From the NCBI GenBank assembly GCA_977006965.1, contig OZ345359.1:2294001-2358000 (forward strand): a stretch of 64,000 nt of DNA, written 5' to 3'. Below, piece by piece: positions 41,631 through 51,484 of the stretch. The notes below the pieces were generated by a model. It ran no database searches. It was not told the DNA's origin and saw nothing but the letters and a program-made list of their open reading frames with translations. A program made the translations under genes and the position numbers. Position 1 is the first letter of the stretch; every line of letters starts with the position of its first letter. The stretch comes from Phymatolithon calcareum (lineage: Eukaryota; Rhodophyta; Florideophyceae; Hapalidiales).

Positions 41631-42107
41631 GAGAACCTACTGGCCGTCCCAAAGGATTGCAGAGACGTGGATGAACTGCAATGGGTGTGTCGGGACATGG
41701 CAGCAATGCTAAGGCATGAGCAGTTCGAGAAGGCCTTGGAGTATCTTAAGCAAGGAATGTCGGCAGGATCCCTGAAAGCATCACTCTTCAATGATTAAGG
41801 GGAGTCTTTGGAATCAAGCAGAAAGAGAAAGATACCGTACGATATAGTCGGAGCAATTCCAGTGATTTTAAGGCTTCCGAAAGTACGTCATCGTCAATTG
41901 GCGGTGAAGTGGGCGTTTGGGAGATTTCCCCCACTGAGCACGACACTACTAGAAGACAAATTTGGCGAAATCATATCAAGGCTATTGCACACGGTTGAAA
42001 CGTCTTTGGCGAGATACCAACTGACCGGAGAAGAGACCAAGAAGACCGAAGAAGCACTGGACCAGCTACTCTTCTTTACCAGTGCCTTTTACGAGGACAT
42101 GGAATAG
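41631..42107 (+). pseudogene. LINE ORF2 C-terminal domain (nested copy)
   Basis: Same frame as the RT, resumed after one stop and again after a TAA at 41796-41798. Contains IPVILRLPKVRHRQLAVKWA and GRFPPLSTTLLEDKFGEI, shared with the relics at 24.2 kb and 35.7 kb, and ends ...TSAFYEDME at a TAG. Function of this conserved tail is unknown to me. Confidence 0.7.
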
Positions 42108-42342
42108 AAAAACAAAGGATAAGAATTGCGAGCTCGAATCGCCGCTGAGCGCATTGAGGACTCTAAGCTTTTCCCACATCCGTCCGATGTGGGTTTTTGC
42201 AGCTAGGGCCACGATATACAAGATTGCGGAAGAAGCATACATGAATGTTATACTATGCTACAAGGCTGTAGCAACTGAAACGCATCTCCCTTACAGTCTA
42301 AAGAGTGTTACTGAGAGCGTTTAATAAATACTACTAAAAAAA

Positions 42343-42356
42343 AGTTTTGGTCTGCT
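42343..42356 (+). repeat. Right target-site duplication of the nested LINE
   Basis: AGTTTTGGTCTGCT, exact copy of 39475-39488; the first A could belong to the tail. Confidence 0.85.
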
Positions 42357-42811
42357 TGGCACTTAGTGAAACCGAACTATGAGCCGAAAATCACATCTGC
42401 GGAAGCTGGAAAGCAAGGTCTTTCTTTTGAATATAGAACCATGAAAATCGGAACAATCTGCATGTAGTTACGGCAATAAAGGAGCGAAATAAGCGACCTC
42501 GGCGATCTTCATCCCCTCTGCTCTCTGACGAGCCTATTCTGTCCATTTTAATCCTACACTGTGTAAGCAGCATGGAGTACGGGATCGCCTTGGAAAATTT
42601 TAGGCGCAGAAAAGATAAGTTAGCAAACGAGAGAGCACAAGCACACAGAATACCCGTTCTCTACGATGCAAAAATCGAGAGTTTGTGTATGAACAAGAAG
42701 TTGTAGTCCGAAAAGTGGCTGAAAATTTCTCTTCCCACTTGAATTGCACAGATATTTGATTGGCTCTTGCATATACCTTCACCCAGTACCTGAGCGCCAG
42801 TTCAACGCAAC

Positions 42812-42847
42812 ATGGCGCGAAAAATTACATGTGATTTTTCGCGCCAT
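42812..42847. repeat. 36-bp palindrome inside the TTAA element
   Basis: ATGGCGCGAAAAATTACA is followed by its reverse complement with one mismatch. It lies upstream of the transposase start and could be a promoter or transposase-binding site (inference). Confidence 0.85.
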
Positions 42848-43249
42848 ATAATATACAGTACGCGTATATTCCCACTGAGGGCTGAAAAACTCATGAAACG
42901 AACTGTGGCTCCATCGGTCGGGATTCACATTGTAGATGGTCAAGATATTAGAATGGGAGAGCCTGTTTTTAGGAACAATCAGATTTCAGGATCTTTGATT
43001 TTAAACGGTATAGTGGAATCTCAAATAGGAAACGAATAGGTGCTCTTTTCTACACACCCTTGGAGCGAACTATTTTGCAAATGCTGCAAATAAAGTCTGA
43101 TGACCCGCACACGAGCGCTCTCTCAACATACCATCACGGCCACCTCTTACCGCGAGGTCGGTAGAAACCAGTGTACTCCCCGCCTCCATGATGGAAGAAT
43201 AAGACGTCCTTGTCTGCTTGAAAACCGCCCTGGTTCTCTAGGCCGAATT

Positions 43250-45890
43250 ATGGAGAGCTGTGGCATATGTGAGCAAGTTTGTGATCCTTACTATCATCCT
43301 GACGAGATTGCTGTAAAAGCACTTCGAAAACTCGGCATACCTCAGCTCATGTTTAACTGCATTATCTGCAAAAGTTGCTGTAGCAACGTCAAAGAAGTGT
43401 TCTGCTACAGTGAAAACTGTCGTATCAAAGTAAGTAAGAACATCCCTTTTCAGTTTTCCTTGTTGGTGTTGAGCTAACTCTATGTGAAATCTTCAGATTG
43501 TGAAAACTGCATTTAATCGAGGCGCTTGCAATGGATTGACAGTTAAAGTGAAAACGGTAACTTTGAGTGCATACGGTAACGAGATGTGCGAGCTCTCATC
43601 AGAGCAAAAGCTCCATGCAAAGACGCTCGAGCTGCGGAGACCCCCACCAGGGTCAGCGAAAGCTGTTGCAGTGGCCGCTTTGGCCAGATCCTCAGCGTCA
43701 AGTTCTGGGATTCATTCTAATTGTGGAAGGTCTCAATCTGGGGAGCTCAGTGGAACATGCGCTCTGGAAGGCGAAACCAAATGTATACTTGAACCCACAC
43801 GAAAGAGTGTTAAAAGATCCGCACTTGATGGAACATCAGCTCTTACTGGGGGCCTGTTCCTGCACAGCACTAAGCGGAGACGGTGCAGTATGGATATTGG
43901 CCCTGAGAAAATCGAACCGGCTGGATATGGAAGTGTATTGGAACCCGGAGTATTCGAAAGAATGAAGCCGGCGAAGTCAGTTACCCTGAGATCTTCTGAG
44001 GAGCTTATTGCGGAAAAGAAGCTCCCTTCAATGCTTCTTCATAGTACAAGAGCCGTTCTTTATGATGCCACTCATCGTGCTTGCCCGCGGTGTAATTCAG
44101 TGGAAGCACTTCAACTCACTAGTGAAGGAACCTATTTAAAAGGATTTTCCTGGCGGATTGGTGCCCGATGTGGGCATTGTGCAAAAGATTTTCGGCTTGG
44201 GCCTGTGATGGAGAAAGTGGACATCACGGACCAGAGATCCTCTGATATAACCAATTTGTTGTACAGTTTGTTTCTTCTCCTTCGAGGGCAGTCGTATTCG
44301 AAAACGTCCACATATATTCGAATGATGCGCGCTGGATCATCAGTCTGTGAGGACCGAGTATATGAGATTCTTTCTGAAAACGATATGAAATGTCGACTGT
44401 TCAATACTGCAAATGAGGACTGTAAGTACGTTCGAAGGCTTGTCTTGCAGGCCACTGAGGAAAATGAACAAGGAGTGAAATTGATAAGCCTGGCAAGCGA
44501 TGGCGCTTGGAATCATGGCCGGAATGCCAGCGGCTGCATTGGCATTATAACTACAGAATTGGAAACCAAGTTAGATGGAGTAATCTCTTGGAATCCAATT
44601 CTCTGCTGGAATGCCGTCCAGCGTGATCGACTCGAGAAAAGCACTATTGAGTCAGGAGAGAACCAGAAAACTATAATGAATGGAGACCACGGAAGGGGAC
44701 CGTCGAAAACCATGGAGCACCGAAACTTCAGAGCCATGATGACTGAAATACAAGGCGACTTTGACGAATATGGGGTCGTATGTGAAATGGTTACAGATGG
44801 AGACCTTTCCCTAGGACAACTGGCTTTGGGGTACGGATTTGTTGTTGAAGTTGGTATTGACTTGAAGCAAATCGTATCCACCATCCACAAATCGCTCGAA
44901 AAAGAAGACAAGCGCGCTGGAGGCATATTCAAGAAAATTGTTCCGAGGGTGCTTGCTCACTACCGATGGTCAAATTACATTGCAGTTCAGCAAAAGCTGA
45001 CCGAGCCCGAGTTTGATGCCTTGGTGCTACAATGCATTGATCACTGGAGAGATCTCCATCAGAACTGTAATGATGCTTTTATATGCATGAAGGCAGGGCG
45101 AGGTGCTTCATTTAGGGTAAGACCTGAAATCTCAATCTCGCAAATGTCTAGCATCAACGTACAGAGACTACGGTCCATGATCAAGAGAGCTATAAGACGT
45201 CCTGAGCATCAACGTGTTGTGACAAAAACTCGTACATGCAGTGCAGAGTCGTACAACTTCTCATCCAAGCTTCATGGATCATCTAACGGGAAAGACTGTA
45301 ACGATTGGGAAAACTTTCTTCCGAGAAGGGCATTATTCAACATTTGCTGGAACAGAGGCTATGTGTTTGTCGCTGAGCTCATTTCGTACTTGATGTTCGG
45401 TACAGGAAGGAATATTTTTTCTGAAGAAGATCTGGAACGCATCCGCGAGCTGGATATTGAAGTGGAACGTGATCAGGCGCTACAAAGACTGGAAGCAAAA
45501 CGCCTTCTGGAAAATAGAAGGAATCATGCAGACACTCACGCAAATAACCTTCGGGCTTATGAGGTGCCCGATGTAGAGCTCGTTCCGTATGGTGTCTTTG
45601 TTGAGAGGGTCCAGAGCTTCCTCGGAAACACACTATTCAACAATATGTAAGCACACCTGATGCTATCAAATCGAGAGTCAGAAGTGTACAGGACCAAACC
45701 GAAATGCGTCGGGTGTAAGCTTCGTCTTGCTAAATTCAAGCAAGGATTTTGTGGACTGTGCCGCGCTAGATCGAATGCGGTTGAGGATGGCGGATGGACT
45801 TTGAGCCAGGTAATGACTATTCCCCATGAAGCACTCTACAATTGTCCTAGGGGAGATGTGGGCAATGATAGAGTTATCGTAAGAAAATAG
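43250..45890 (+). CDS. Kolobok/Mutator-like DDE transposase, spliced
   Basis: Exon 1 (43250-43429) encodes a Cys-rich head (MESCGICEQVC...FNCIICKSCCS...ENC). A clear intron follows at 43430-43496 (GTAAGTAAG to CTTCAG, 67 bases); exon 2 from 43497 stays in frame to 45646. A second, 45-base intron (45647-45691) would replace the TAA at 45648 and add a C-terminal Cys motif (PKCVGCKLRLAKFKQGFCGLC) ending at 45890; this intron is less certain. Exon 2 has a zinc ribbon (CPRC...CGHC, about 44080-44180), the first catalytic region SLASDGAWNHGRNASGCIGI (about 44485-44545), then MEHRNFRAMM and EMVTDGDLSLGQLALGYGF (second Asp, about 44785-44840) and a long helical part with CSAESYNFSSKLHG. This is the pattern of Mutator/Kolobok-type DDE enzymes. 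No internal stop, so possibly active. Confidence 0.75.
43430..43496 (+). other. Spliceosomal intron of the transposase gene, 67 bp
   Basis: Donor GTAAGTAAG, acceptor CTTCAG, and an upstream TGAGCTAAC that could be the branch site. Joining ...CRIK to IVKTAFNRG restores one frame. Confidence 0.8.
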
Positions 45891-46076
45891 ATATTAGATG
45901 TGCTGTCAGTCCTGCGCGGACTATTAGATCATGTGCCGAACCTTAGAGCCTGATTGCGATGCTGTTTCAATAAAAATACTTGTAGAAGCCCGTTAAGGTG
46001 TCGTTCACTGCTCTAAATTCTGTGCAACATGGAGGCTACATTGGAAGAGACATTATCCCATGGAAGACAAGGATTT

Positions 46077-48007
46077 CTAGTTTAATCGTGGACCCGATGG
46101 ACCGACAAATATCTTTCGAGTTACTTCGATGTTTTTATCCCCTTCTTCATTTATGAGGGAGACAAATTTTTCTACCCTAAAACATAACTTGCTCTTTTTT
46201 ACTATCCATCGAAGTAATTTTTCTTCCGCGATTAAGCAAAAAATCACTTGTGTCACTTGGGAAGTATGCAGAGGGCAGCTCTTGGAAGACCCATACCCTT
46301 CTTCTATAATAGCTGATATGTCGTTAAAGATTTCGCCCTTGTCCTCGTCATAGTCCTTGGAAACGTCATCCAGAAAATTGTTCACTTTTTGGTTTTTGCT
46401 ATTGCGCACCAGTGGCGGCAGTACATCAAATCGTATCATTTGGACACCTCTCTCCTTCAAGCACTTCAGCACATTGAATATCACATGTGCTGTTGACGTG
46501 ACATCAATGTCCGGAGTAGACCCTTTTTCTTGACGATAGAAGCAGCCTGAGCAGTTTCCGCATTTGGCTTCGACATATTTGTAACCAGGAGGAGTGAAGT
46601 ATGCATCTATTTGCTGTGCAGCACATCGTCCTTGTTCTGTTCTCAGTATTAGCAATGCCATTTCCGTGAGATCAACTCCGCTTTGAATTACAGCTTCATC
46701 GTCCTGTGACCTCAGAGAAATTCCATCCCATCCAATTGCAGTATCCTCTACATTGTCCCCACCAAGCTCCTGAATGCGAGCTTCTCCATATATTCCATCT
46801 CCCTGTGTATTCTCGCCATATACACCAGACGTGAGAGTAATTCCCGTATGAGCAAGACTAGAGACCAAAAGCCAGGCGCTCATGTCGCTCTGTACGTTGC
46901 AGAACAGTGAACACTCAGACTTAGGATTTCCCGGCCCTCGACCTGCTCTCCCAGCCCTCTGCGCAAAGGACGAAACACTGCTTGGCATATCGGTCATCAT
47001 GACAGAGTTCAATTTGCAGTTGTTGATTCCGAGCCCGACAGCCTCAGTCCCGATTAACACGCGCACCTCACCACTGAGCCATGATTTCAGATGCGCTTTC
47101 TTATCTTTGGATGGAGTTCTGCTCGTGTATACTGTACAAACCGATGTTTTGGATTTCGAATTCAGGTGAAAAAATGTGTCGCAGGCCTTGCGCACACTCC
47201 TGCAGTACACAAGTCCGCTTTCACCCTTCGGAATCTTTGCGATTCTCTCTTCAATATTTCTCCATGTTTTGAGCTTCGTTGGCCCTTTCAGTAAATGTAG
47301 ACACAGGTTTTGCCTTCTCGTACTTTTGTAGTACAGATTGAATGCGGATAGCTCTAAACCGGTTAGAGAGGGAACCACGTTGTAAAACTGGCGAGAAAAT
47401 GTAGCACTCATCAAAAGGCAGGACGCGCCTCGTCGCAAACTATCTCCAGGTAGCCAGGATTGAAGAGCAAGGTACCCTGATCTCCATGACGCCCATTCAT
47501 GGGCGCAGTGAGCTTCATCAATGATGAATCTCACCACTACCACTCTCGAAAGTAGTGAACGGAATTCAGAAGAGGAAGCCATTTCCGGTGTTGTGAATAA
47601 AATTGACCCATTTTGAAGTATTGTGCCATCCCCGGCAAGACGCCTCTCTTCGTGTGTGCTACTCCCAATGTATGGAAAAGCAGTAATGGAAAGTTCAGAA
47701 CAGGTTTCCATCATGCTCTCAACAAGGGACACCGTTGGCTCGATAACAACTGTTACGTCTCCAGTCAACAAGGCTGGGAGAATAGCGATAACAGTCTTTC
47801 CGTATCCAGTAGGGAGTTGTGCGATGATGTGTTTTCCTCGAACGCTTGCGACGCAGCATTCCTCTTGCAGACTATCTTTCCAGTTTTGTGACCAAAAATG
47901 TCGCGCAGAAAATGGACACGAAGAGTGTTGCTAATTGAGTGATCTGTTTTTTGTTCCGCAGGCCATAAAACTCTCATGCCGATGAACTTTTCTGGTCTCC
48001 CCTCCAT
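46077..48007 (-). CDS. RecQ-family DNA helicase (one frameshift)
   Basis: A 3'-5' DNA helicase of superfamily 2. In protein order: RVHFLRDIFGHKT (start frame, from the ATG at 48007), a one-base shift near 47882, then HIIAQLPTGYGKTVIAILP (Walker A, about 47795-47830), VVRFIIDEAHCAHEW (DEAH box, about 47510-47545), CLLMSATFSRQF (motif III), GLVYCRSVRKACDTF (motif IV), GTEAVGLGINNCKLNSV (motif V) and SFAQRAGRAGRG (motif VI, about 46935-46970). Next is the RecQ zinc module: RCAAQQIDAYFTPPG, then AKCGNCSGCFY (about 46543-46640). So it is a true RecQ, not merely a generic SF2 helicase. No obvious HRDC domain. It lies tail-to-tail with the transposase, inside the terminal repeats, and is therefore likely element cargo that helps excision or repair. 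The frameshift (a lost base or a sequencing error) would inactivate it. Confidence 0.85.
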
Positions 48008-48375
48008 TGCTCAGGAGAAACGTTGACACAAACAACACTTTGTGGGCTCATTCTCGTTCTCTGGTATTTTCTTATACTTCAATGCTTATTTCATAGTATA
48101 CGAAAGCGCCAGACCCTAATCCGCTGCCATGTAATACATTACATTAGGCTTGCATGTATGCCGTATTTTGGAGAGCTCACAGACTTACAAATTGCGCGGA
48201 CGAACGCTGTGGTACAAGCATACAATATACTACAACAAAGCACTAAGCCGAATTCTTGTTGCTCCGTCGATGCGCCATAGGAGTTTCTTGTGCTCACTTT
48301 TATTGTCTATGACAAAGAGCACGTGCTCGTTGTTATAGACTTGGTTCAGTGATTTGACATATATGTCAATTTTGA

Positions 48376-48421
48376 GCGCACGAAATTACTGTTGTACTCG
48401 AGTACGACCATAATTTCGTGC
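48376..48421. repeat. Imperfect hairpin in the right subterminal region
   Basis: GCACGAAATTACTGTTGTACTC pairs with GAGTACGACCATAATTTCGTGC, three mismatches. Lies ~150 bases inside the right terminal repeat. Confidence 0.7.
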
Positions 48422-48569
48422 ACCTCTCGCATCTCTTCAGCCCCCTTGTCTCTCCCTCCGGGAAATGCACAGGACCACCAGCTGCGCAGAAAAAGTGCAT
48501 CCAGATATAAACGTAGCGTTGAATGATTGGCTGATATCCAATTTTTCTCGAAACTTGTAGCCAACCAGA

Positions 48570-48591
48570 TTTCACCAGTGTAGGTCCTTAA
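48570..48591 (-). repeat. Right 18-bp terminal inverted repeat and TTAA target site
   Basis: TTTCACCAGTGTAGGTCC at 48570-48587, followed by TTAA at 48588-48591. Exact inverse of the left end. Confidence 0.85.
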
Positions 48592-48653
48592 GGAGCTCTT
48601 AACTGTCTGTGAATTCACAGACACTTAAGAGCTCCTTAAGGAGAAATTTCTCC
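48592..48653. repeat. Two TTAA-bounded palindromes next to the element
   Basis: A 44-bp hairpin at 48592-48635 (arms GGAGCTCTTAACTGTCTGTG... and ...AGAGCTCC, one mismatch) lies between TTAA at 48588-48591 and TTAA at 48636-48639. It is followed by the 14-bp perfect palindrome GGAGAAATTTCTCC. Confidence 0.8.
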
Positions 48654-48683
48654 CTTCACAGACACCACAACAATTCAGCGACT

Positions 48684-48812
48684 ATGATAACCATGGCGGG
48701 TCCAATCACCAAGCCCGGTCGATTCGGCGCCCTTGTTGTCTCAATGGGAGCTACTGTATACTTTGTATATAAACTAGAGTGCTTCCAAGTATGTAAGCAT
48801 GCAGCTTCTTAA
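48684..48812 (+). CDS. Small membrane-protein ORF, possibly a first exon
   Basis: A 42-codon ORF, MITMAGPITKPGRFGALV then VSMGATVYFVYKLECFQ, has a short polar head and one hydrophobic segment. Directly after TTCCAA comes GTATGTAAG, which fits a splice donor, so this could be exon 1 of a small organelle-membrane protein. No second exon could be assigned. Weak evidence. Confidence 0.25.
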   Translation: MITMAGPITKPGRFGALVVSMGATVYFVYKLECFQVCKHAAS

Positions 48813-49317
48813 AGACCTAACGTATTTTGGAGGAGCCTATTGAAAGTTGCAGACAACCCGCTTGTCGGCCGGGTGATGATAATTTAATGCAGCGCTTTTA
48901 TTGAGTAGAATATCCTCGCTGTAGTCCAGGAGAAGCTGGTTCCTTATGCACCGACTTGCCCGCACAATAAAAATTCGTTAAAAAATCTCCTCAAAATTGA
49001 AAAAAATACCAATACAACAATGATGAGACTCGTCTCCAGCTGTATGCCATATTCATCCTCACAGAACAGCGGAAAAAAGCATTCGAGATACCGCGGTGAA
49101 ACGAGGACGTCCTGGCACACGTTCCTCTCTACCATCATTTAGAGAGAAGATTCACTTAATTGGCACTATTAGGACCTCTGGCGAAATAATAAACTACATC
49201 CGACGTCATCACCCTCGTCAACACTATCTGTTTCAAGGTTACCAAGTTGCCGGCCCTCTTCGTACACTATCACTTCCTCCGCATTAACGCCAGTCCCATC
49301 GTCTAAACCATTTCAAC
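48813..49317. other. Gap, no gene seen
   Basis: About 500 bases upstream of the HeLo-like gene with a run of A and T near 48960-49020. It presumably holds that gene's promoter. A second exon of the preceding small ORF could also lie here but none is recognisable. Confidence 0.35.
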
Positions 49318-49902
49318 ATGGCGTTGGCGTATATCGGCTTTGCAATTTCCATCATTGCTGAAACTCGCATTCTCACCAGCGGCATAACGACCCGCATCGA
49401 CGACATCCGCAATGCCCCAGACGCGTTTCACAGCCTCACCGAGAAACTGAGACGCCTGATATCTCATATCGAAAGAGTGGAGATATTGCTGCAGACAATC
49501 CCCGTTGCAATTCCGGATGAAGTTGCTGCTTTCGTCAAAGAGACCCTGGAATATGTGCGCAGAACTGTCACTGAGTCTGGTGAAATTGTGGACATACATG
49601 TATCGAAGGCTTTCCCAAAAGCACCTGTTCACTTAATGGTCAAGCTCAAGTGCAAGTTTTATCGAATGTTCCGCGCCACGGCCATAATCAGTTCGATGAA
49701 CGATCTTCAATTGCCTCTACAAGAAGCCTCATTCCAGCTTTCAGCCCTGACTTCCATGCTGGCGGCGGCGAGATTGAACATTCAAGCGCATCAGGACATC
49801 TTTGTAGCAAAGCTCGACGGATTGGAAGTCACGAGGAATGTGGAAGAAGTGCATAACGAGGCAGCAGGCACACCGGCACTTCCTCAAAGTACACATCTTT
49901 GA
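49318..49902 (+). CDS. HeLo-like (fungal-type STAND N-terminal) four-helix domain, stand-alone
   Basis: 194 residues with an N-terminal hydrophobic helix (MALAYIGFAISIIAETRILT) followed by DDIRNAPDAFHSLTEKLRRLISHIERVEILL. The pattern NAP...L...L..L...I..LL after a hydrophobic first helix is typical of the HeLo-like N-terminal domains that precede NACHT or NB-ARC modules in fungi and of related four-helix bundles. Further helices follow (PDEVAAFVKETLEYVRRTV, EASFQLSALTSMLAAARL). No nucleotide-binding or repeat domain is joined: the frame ends at 49902 and nothing recognisable follows. In known proteins such bundles act at membranes in programmed cell death or immune signalling. Here that role is only inferred, and the family call is by eye. 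Intact single exon. Confidence 0.45.
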   Translation: MALAYIGFAISIIAETRILTSGITTRIDDIRNAPDAFHSLTEKLRRLISHIERVEILLQTIPVAIPDEVAAFVKETLEYVRRTVTESGEIVDIHVSKAFPKAPVHLMVKLKCKFYRMFRATAIISSMNDLQLPLQEASFQLSALTSMLAAARLNIQAHQDIFVAKLDGLEVTRNVEEVHNEAAGTPALPQSTHL

Positions 49903-51480
49903 CGAAATGGACTCGCACGGGAAGTAATGGACGCAGGAGGGGATTCTGAAACACTCTTTAGTCCAAGCACCAACAATCCCGTAGAGGACTGAGATAGGAC
50001 TACTTTGAGTCCTGAGTTTTCCCGTCCGCCATTCTGGTGGACGTTTTGTGAGCTACACAAAGGTAGGTAGCACCAGAGGAAGCCTTGCCCATATCTTCGG
50101 AAGTCTGTGGGGCTTTTAAATAAACTTGAAAGGAAAAAAAACTCTTTTCTCTCCACGGAGTCATTGGCCGCAATGAATGACACAGCTAGGGTGATGACGC
50201 CTGCACACGTTGCTGTCGTCATGACCGACGTCTGAGCGACTATAGCTATGCAGGCCTTGCTTTTGACGAAGACATTCAAACTCGTTTCCCTTACGGAGCC
50301 GAAAACCTTGCTCTTGGTCAAGGCGCTACTTTGTTGTAGTGGACGTTACCGTTGGCCGCCTAACTTGAAACGATATTGACCTCATCGCAATCAGTACTGT
50401 AACACATGTTCTTCATTCAGGTTGCGAGCTTTCATACGGCTCCAGCCCTCTCTGAGAGAGCCCCATTTATATCCAAACTTACGAGCTGGTCATCCCCAAA
50501 TCGTAAGTTTTCCTTCAGAAAACACAAGCGCCTGGAACAATTGATGTCGCAAAACGGCAATGAGCAGTTCAGAACAAAAGAAGAGTTTATTACCTTTCGC
50601 GACATCAGCGTTGTAGAGCCTCACGAAAGTCCACGTGCTGTTCAAGAATGTCGTCGCACGCCAGTTAGTCGTCGTGATCCGTGAAGACCTCTGGTTTCGC
50701 AAAACGGGGACCGGGAATGGCGCGACGCCTACACCGGCCACTTCATTCCGTGAGCTCCCAAAGGAGCACTGAGCAGATCAAAACTTGGTGATATTCCTTC
50801 CCACTGCCTAACGTTGTGCTCGGTCGCAATCTGTAGATCTAGGTACATACCAAGCGTTCGCCAAGCAAGGAGCAAAGGCGACACTTAGGTATTGAAAAAG
50901 GCTATAGAAGCCAGCCCTTCCAGCCTCTCAGTGAGCATGAGAGACATCGGGCTTTTGAGAAGCATGTGTTTTGATTGAGGACTCTTTCCCCTCAGTTCTC
51001 TAGCCGGGCTTTGTGGCGTCTAAAAATCGTATTTATACCATTCCGAATCCGGGTATCGGCGCTGGACTATGAAGCGTCGCTCATCCAGAGCCAGTTAGAT
51101 TGTCTCCGAATTTGCTGTCTTGTTATGAGGAGCACGCAACAGCGTGCTAATCGGAGCCACTTTAGATCCGTTGTTTCTTGTCTTCTCGACAGTGCTTAGT
51201 CCAGACCTCGAGTTTGCCGGTTTTCAGTTAAACAATTATTTGCGATACTGAAAAAACGCTCAACTTCGGCGACCCCAGTGTTAAGTCTGACTCATGTATT
51301 CCTGCTGGGAATCATCTTTCTGGAGTCGCTTCACCGAACGCTCGCTCATGCTGATCCCCGAAGTAGGTGCGTTATTATTGGATTCTTCCCCCAAAAGCAG
51401 TCGCGTTCGACTTGCGGGCACAGCCGACCGCTAGAGTCTCGTCTTTTCGCATGCCCTTCGATAAGGAGGTTCTTCACCTT
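49903..51480. other. Gap without supported genes
   Basis: About 1.6 kb between the HeLo-like gene and the LINE tail. Several ORFs of 70-145 codons, none with recognisable family features. No nucleotide-binding domain that could complete the HeLo-like gene is visible in any frame. Confidence 0.45.
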
Positions 51481-51484
51481 TCTT

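Larger units (their letters stand above)
39489..42342 (+). mobile_element. 5'-truncated LINE nested inside the TTAA element
   Basis: Bounded by a 14-bp exact target-site duplication and ending in an A-run (about 42336-42343), the hallmarks of target-primed reverse transcription. It starts inside the endonuclease domain, so the 5' end is truncated. One reading frame (codons starting at multiples of three) runs from endonuclease to C-terminal domain with only three stops (TGA 39801, TAA 41628, TAA 41796). It lacks the RNase H part seen in family B, although the RT is related. Confidence 0.88.
39324..48587. mobile_element. 9.26-kb Kolobok-like DNA transposon carrying transposase and RecQ helicase
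   Basis: The left end GGACCTACACTGGTGAAA (39324-39341) is exactly repeated in inverted orientation at the right end (48570-48587), and each end is flanked outside by TTAA (39320-39323 and 48588-48591). Between them lie a plus-strand transposase gene (43250-45890), a convergent RecQ-family helicase gene (46077-48007) and a nested LINE (39489-42342 plus its 14-bp target duplication). Without the LINE the element is about 6.4 kb. TTAA target duplication is known for the Kolobok and piggyBac superfamilies; the transposase has a D...DGD layout near Mutator/Kolobok enzymes and nothing like piggyBac, hence Kolobok. Cargo helicase is the unusual part. The helicase frame has one shift, so the copy may be recent but partly disabled. 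Confidence 0.8.

Noticed and set aside
39324-48587. piggyBac assignment of the TTAA element
   Set aside because: The transposase has zinc ribbons and a D...DGD layout, not the piggyBac DDD arrangement and C-terminal Cys-rich domain; Kolobok fits better.
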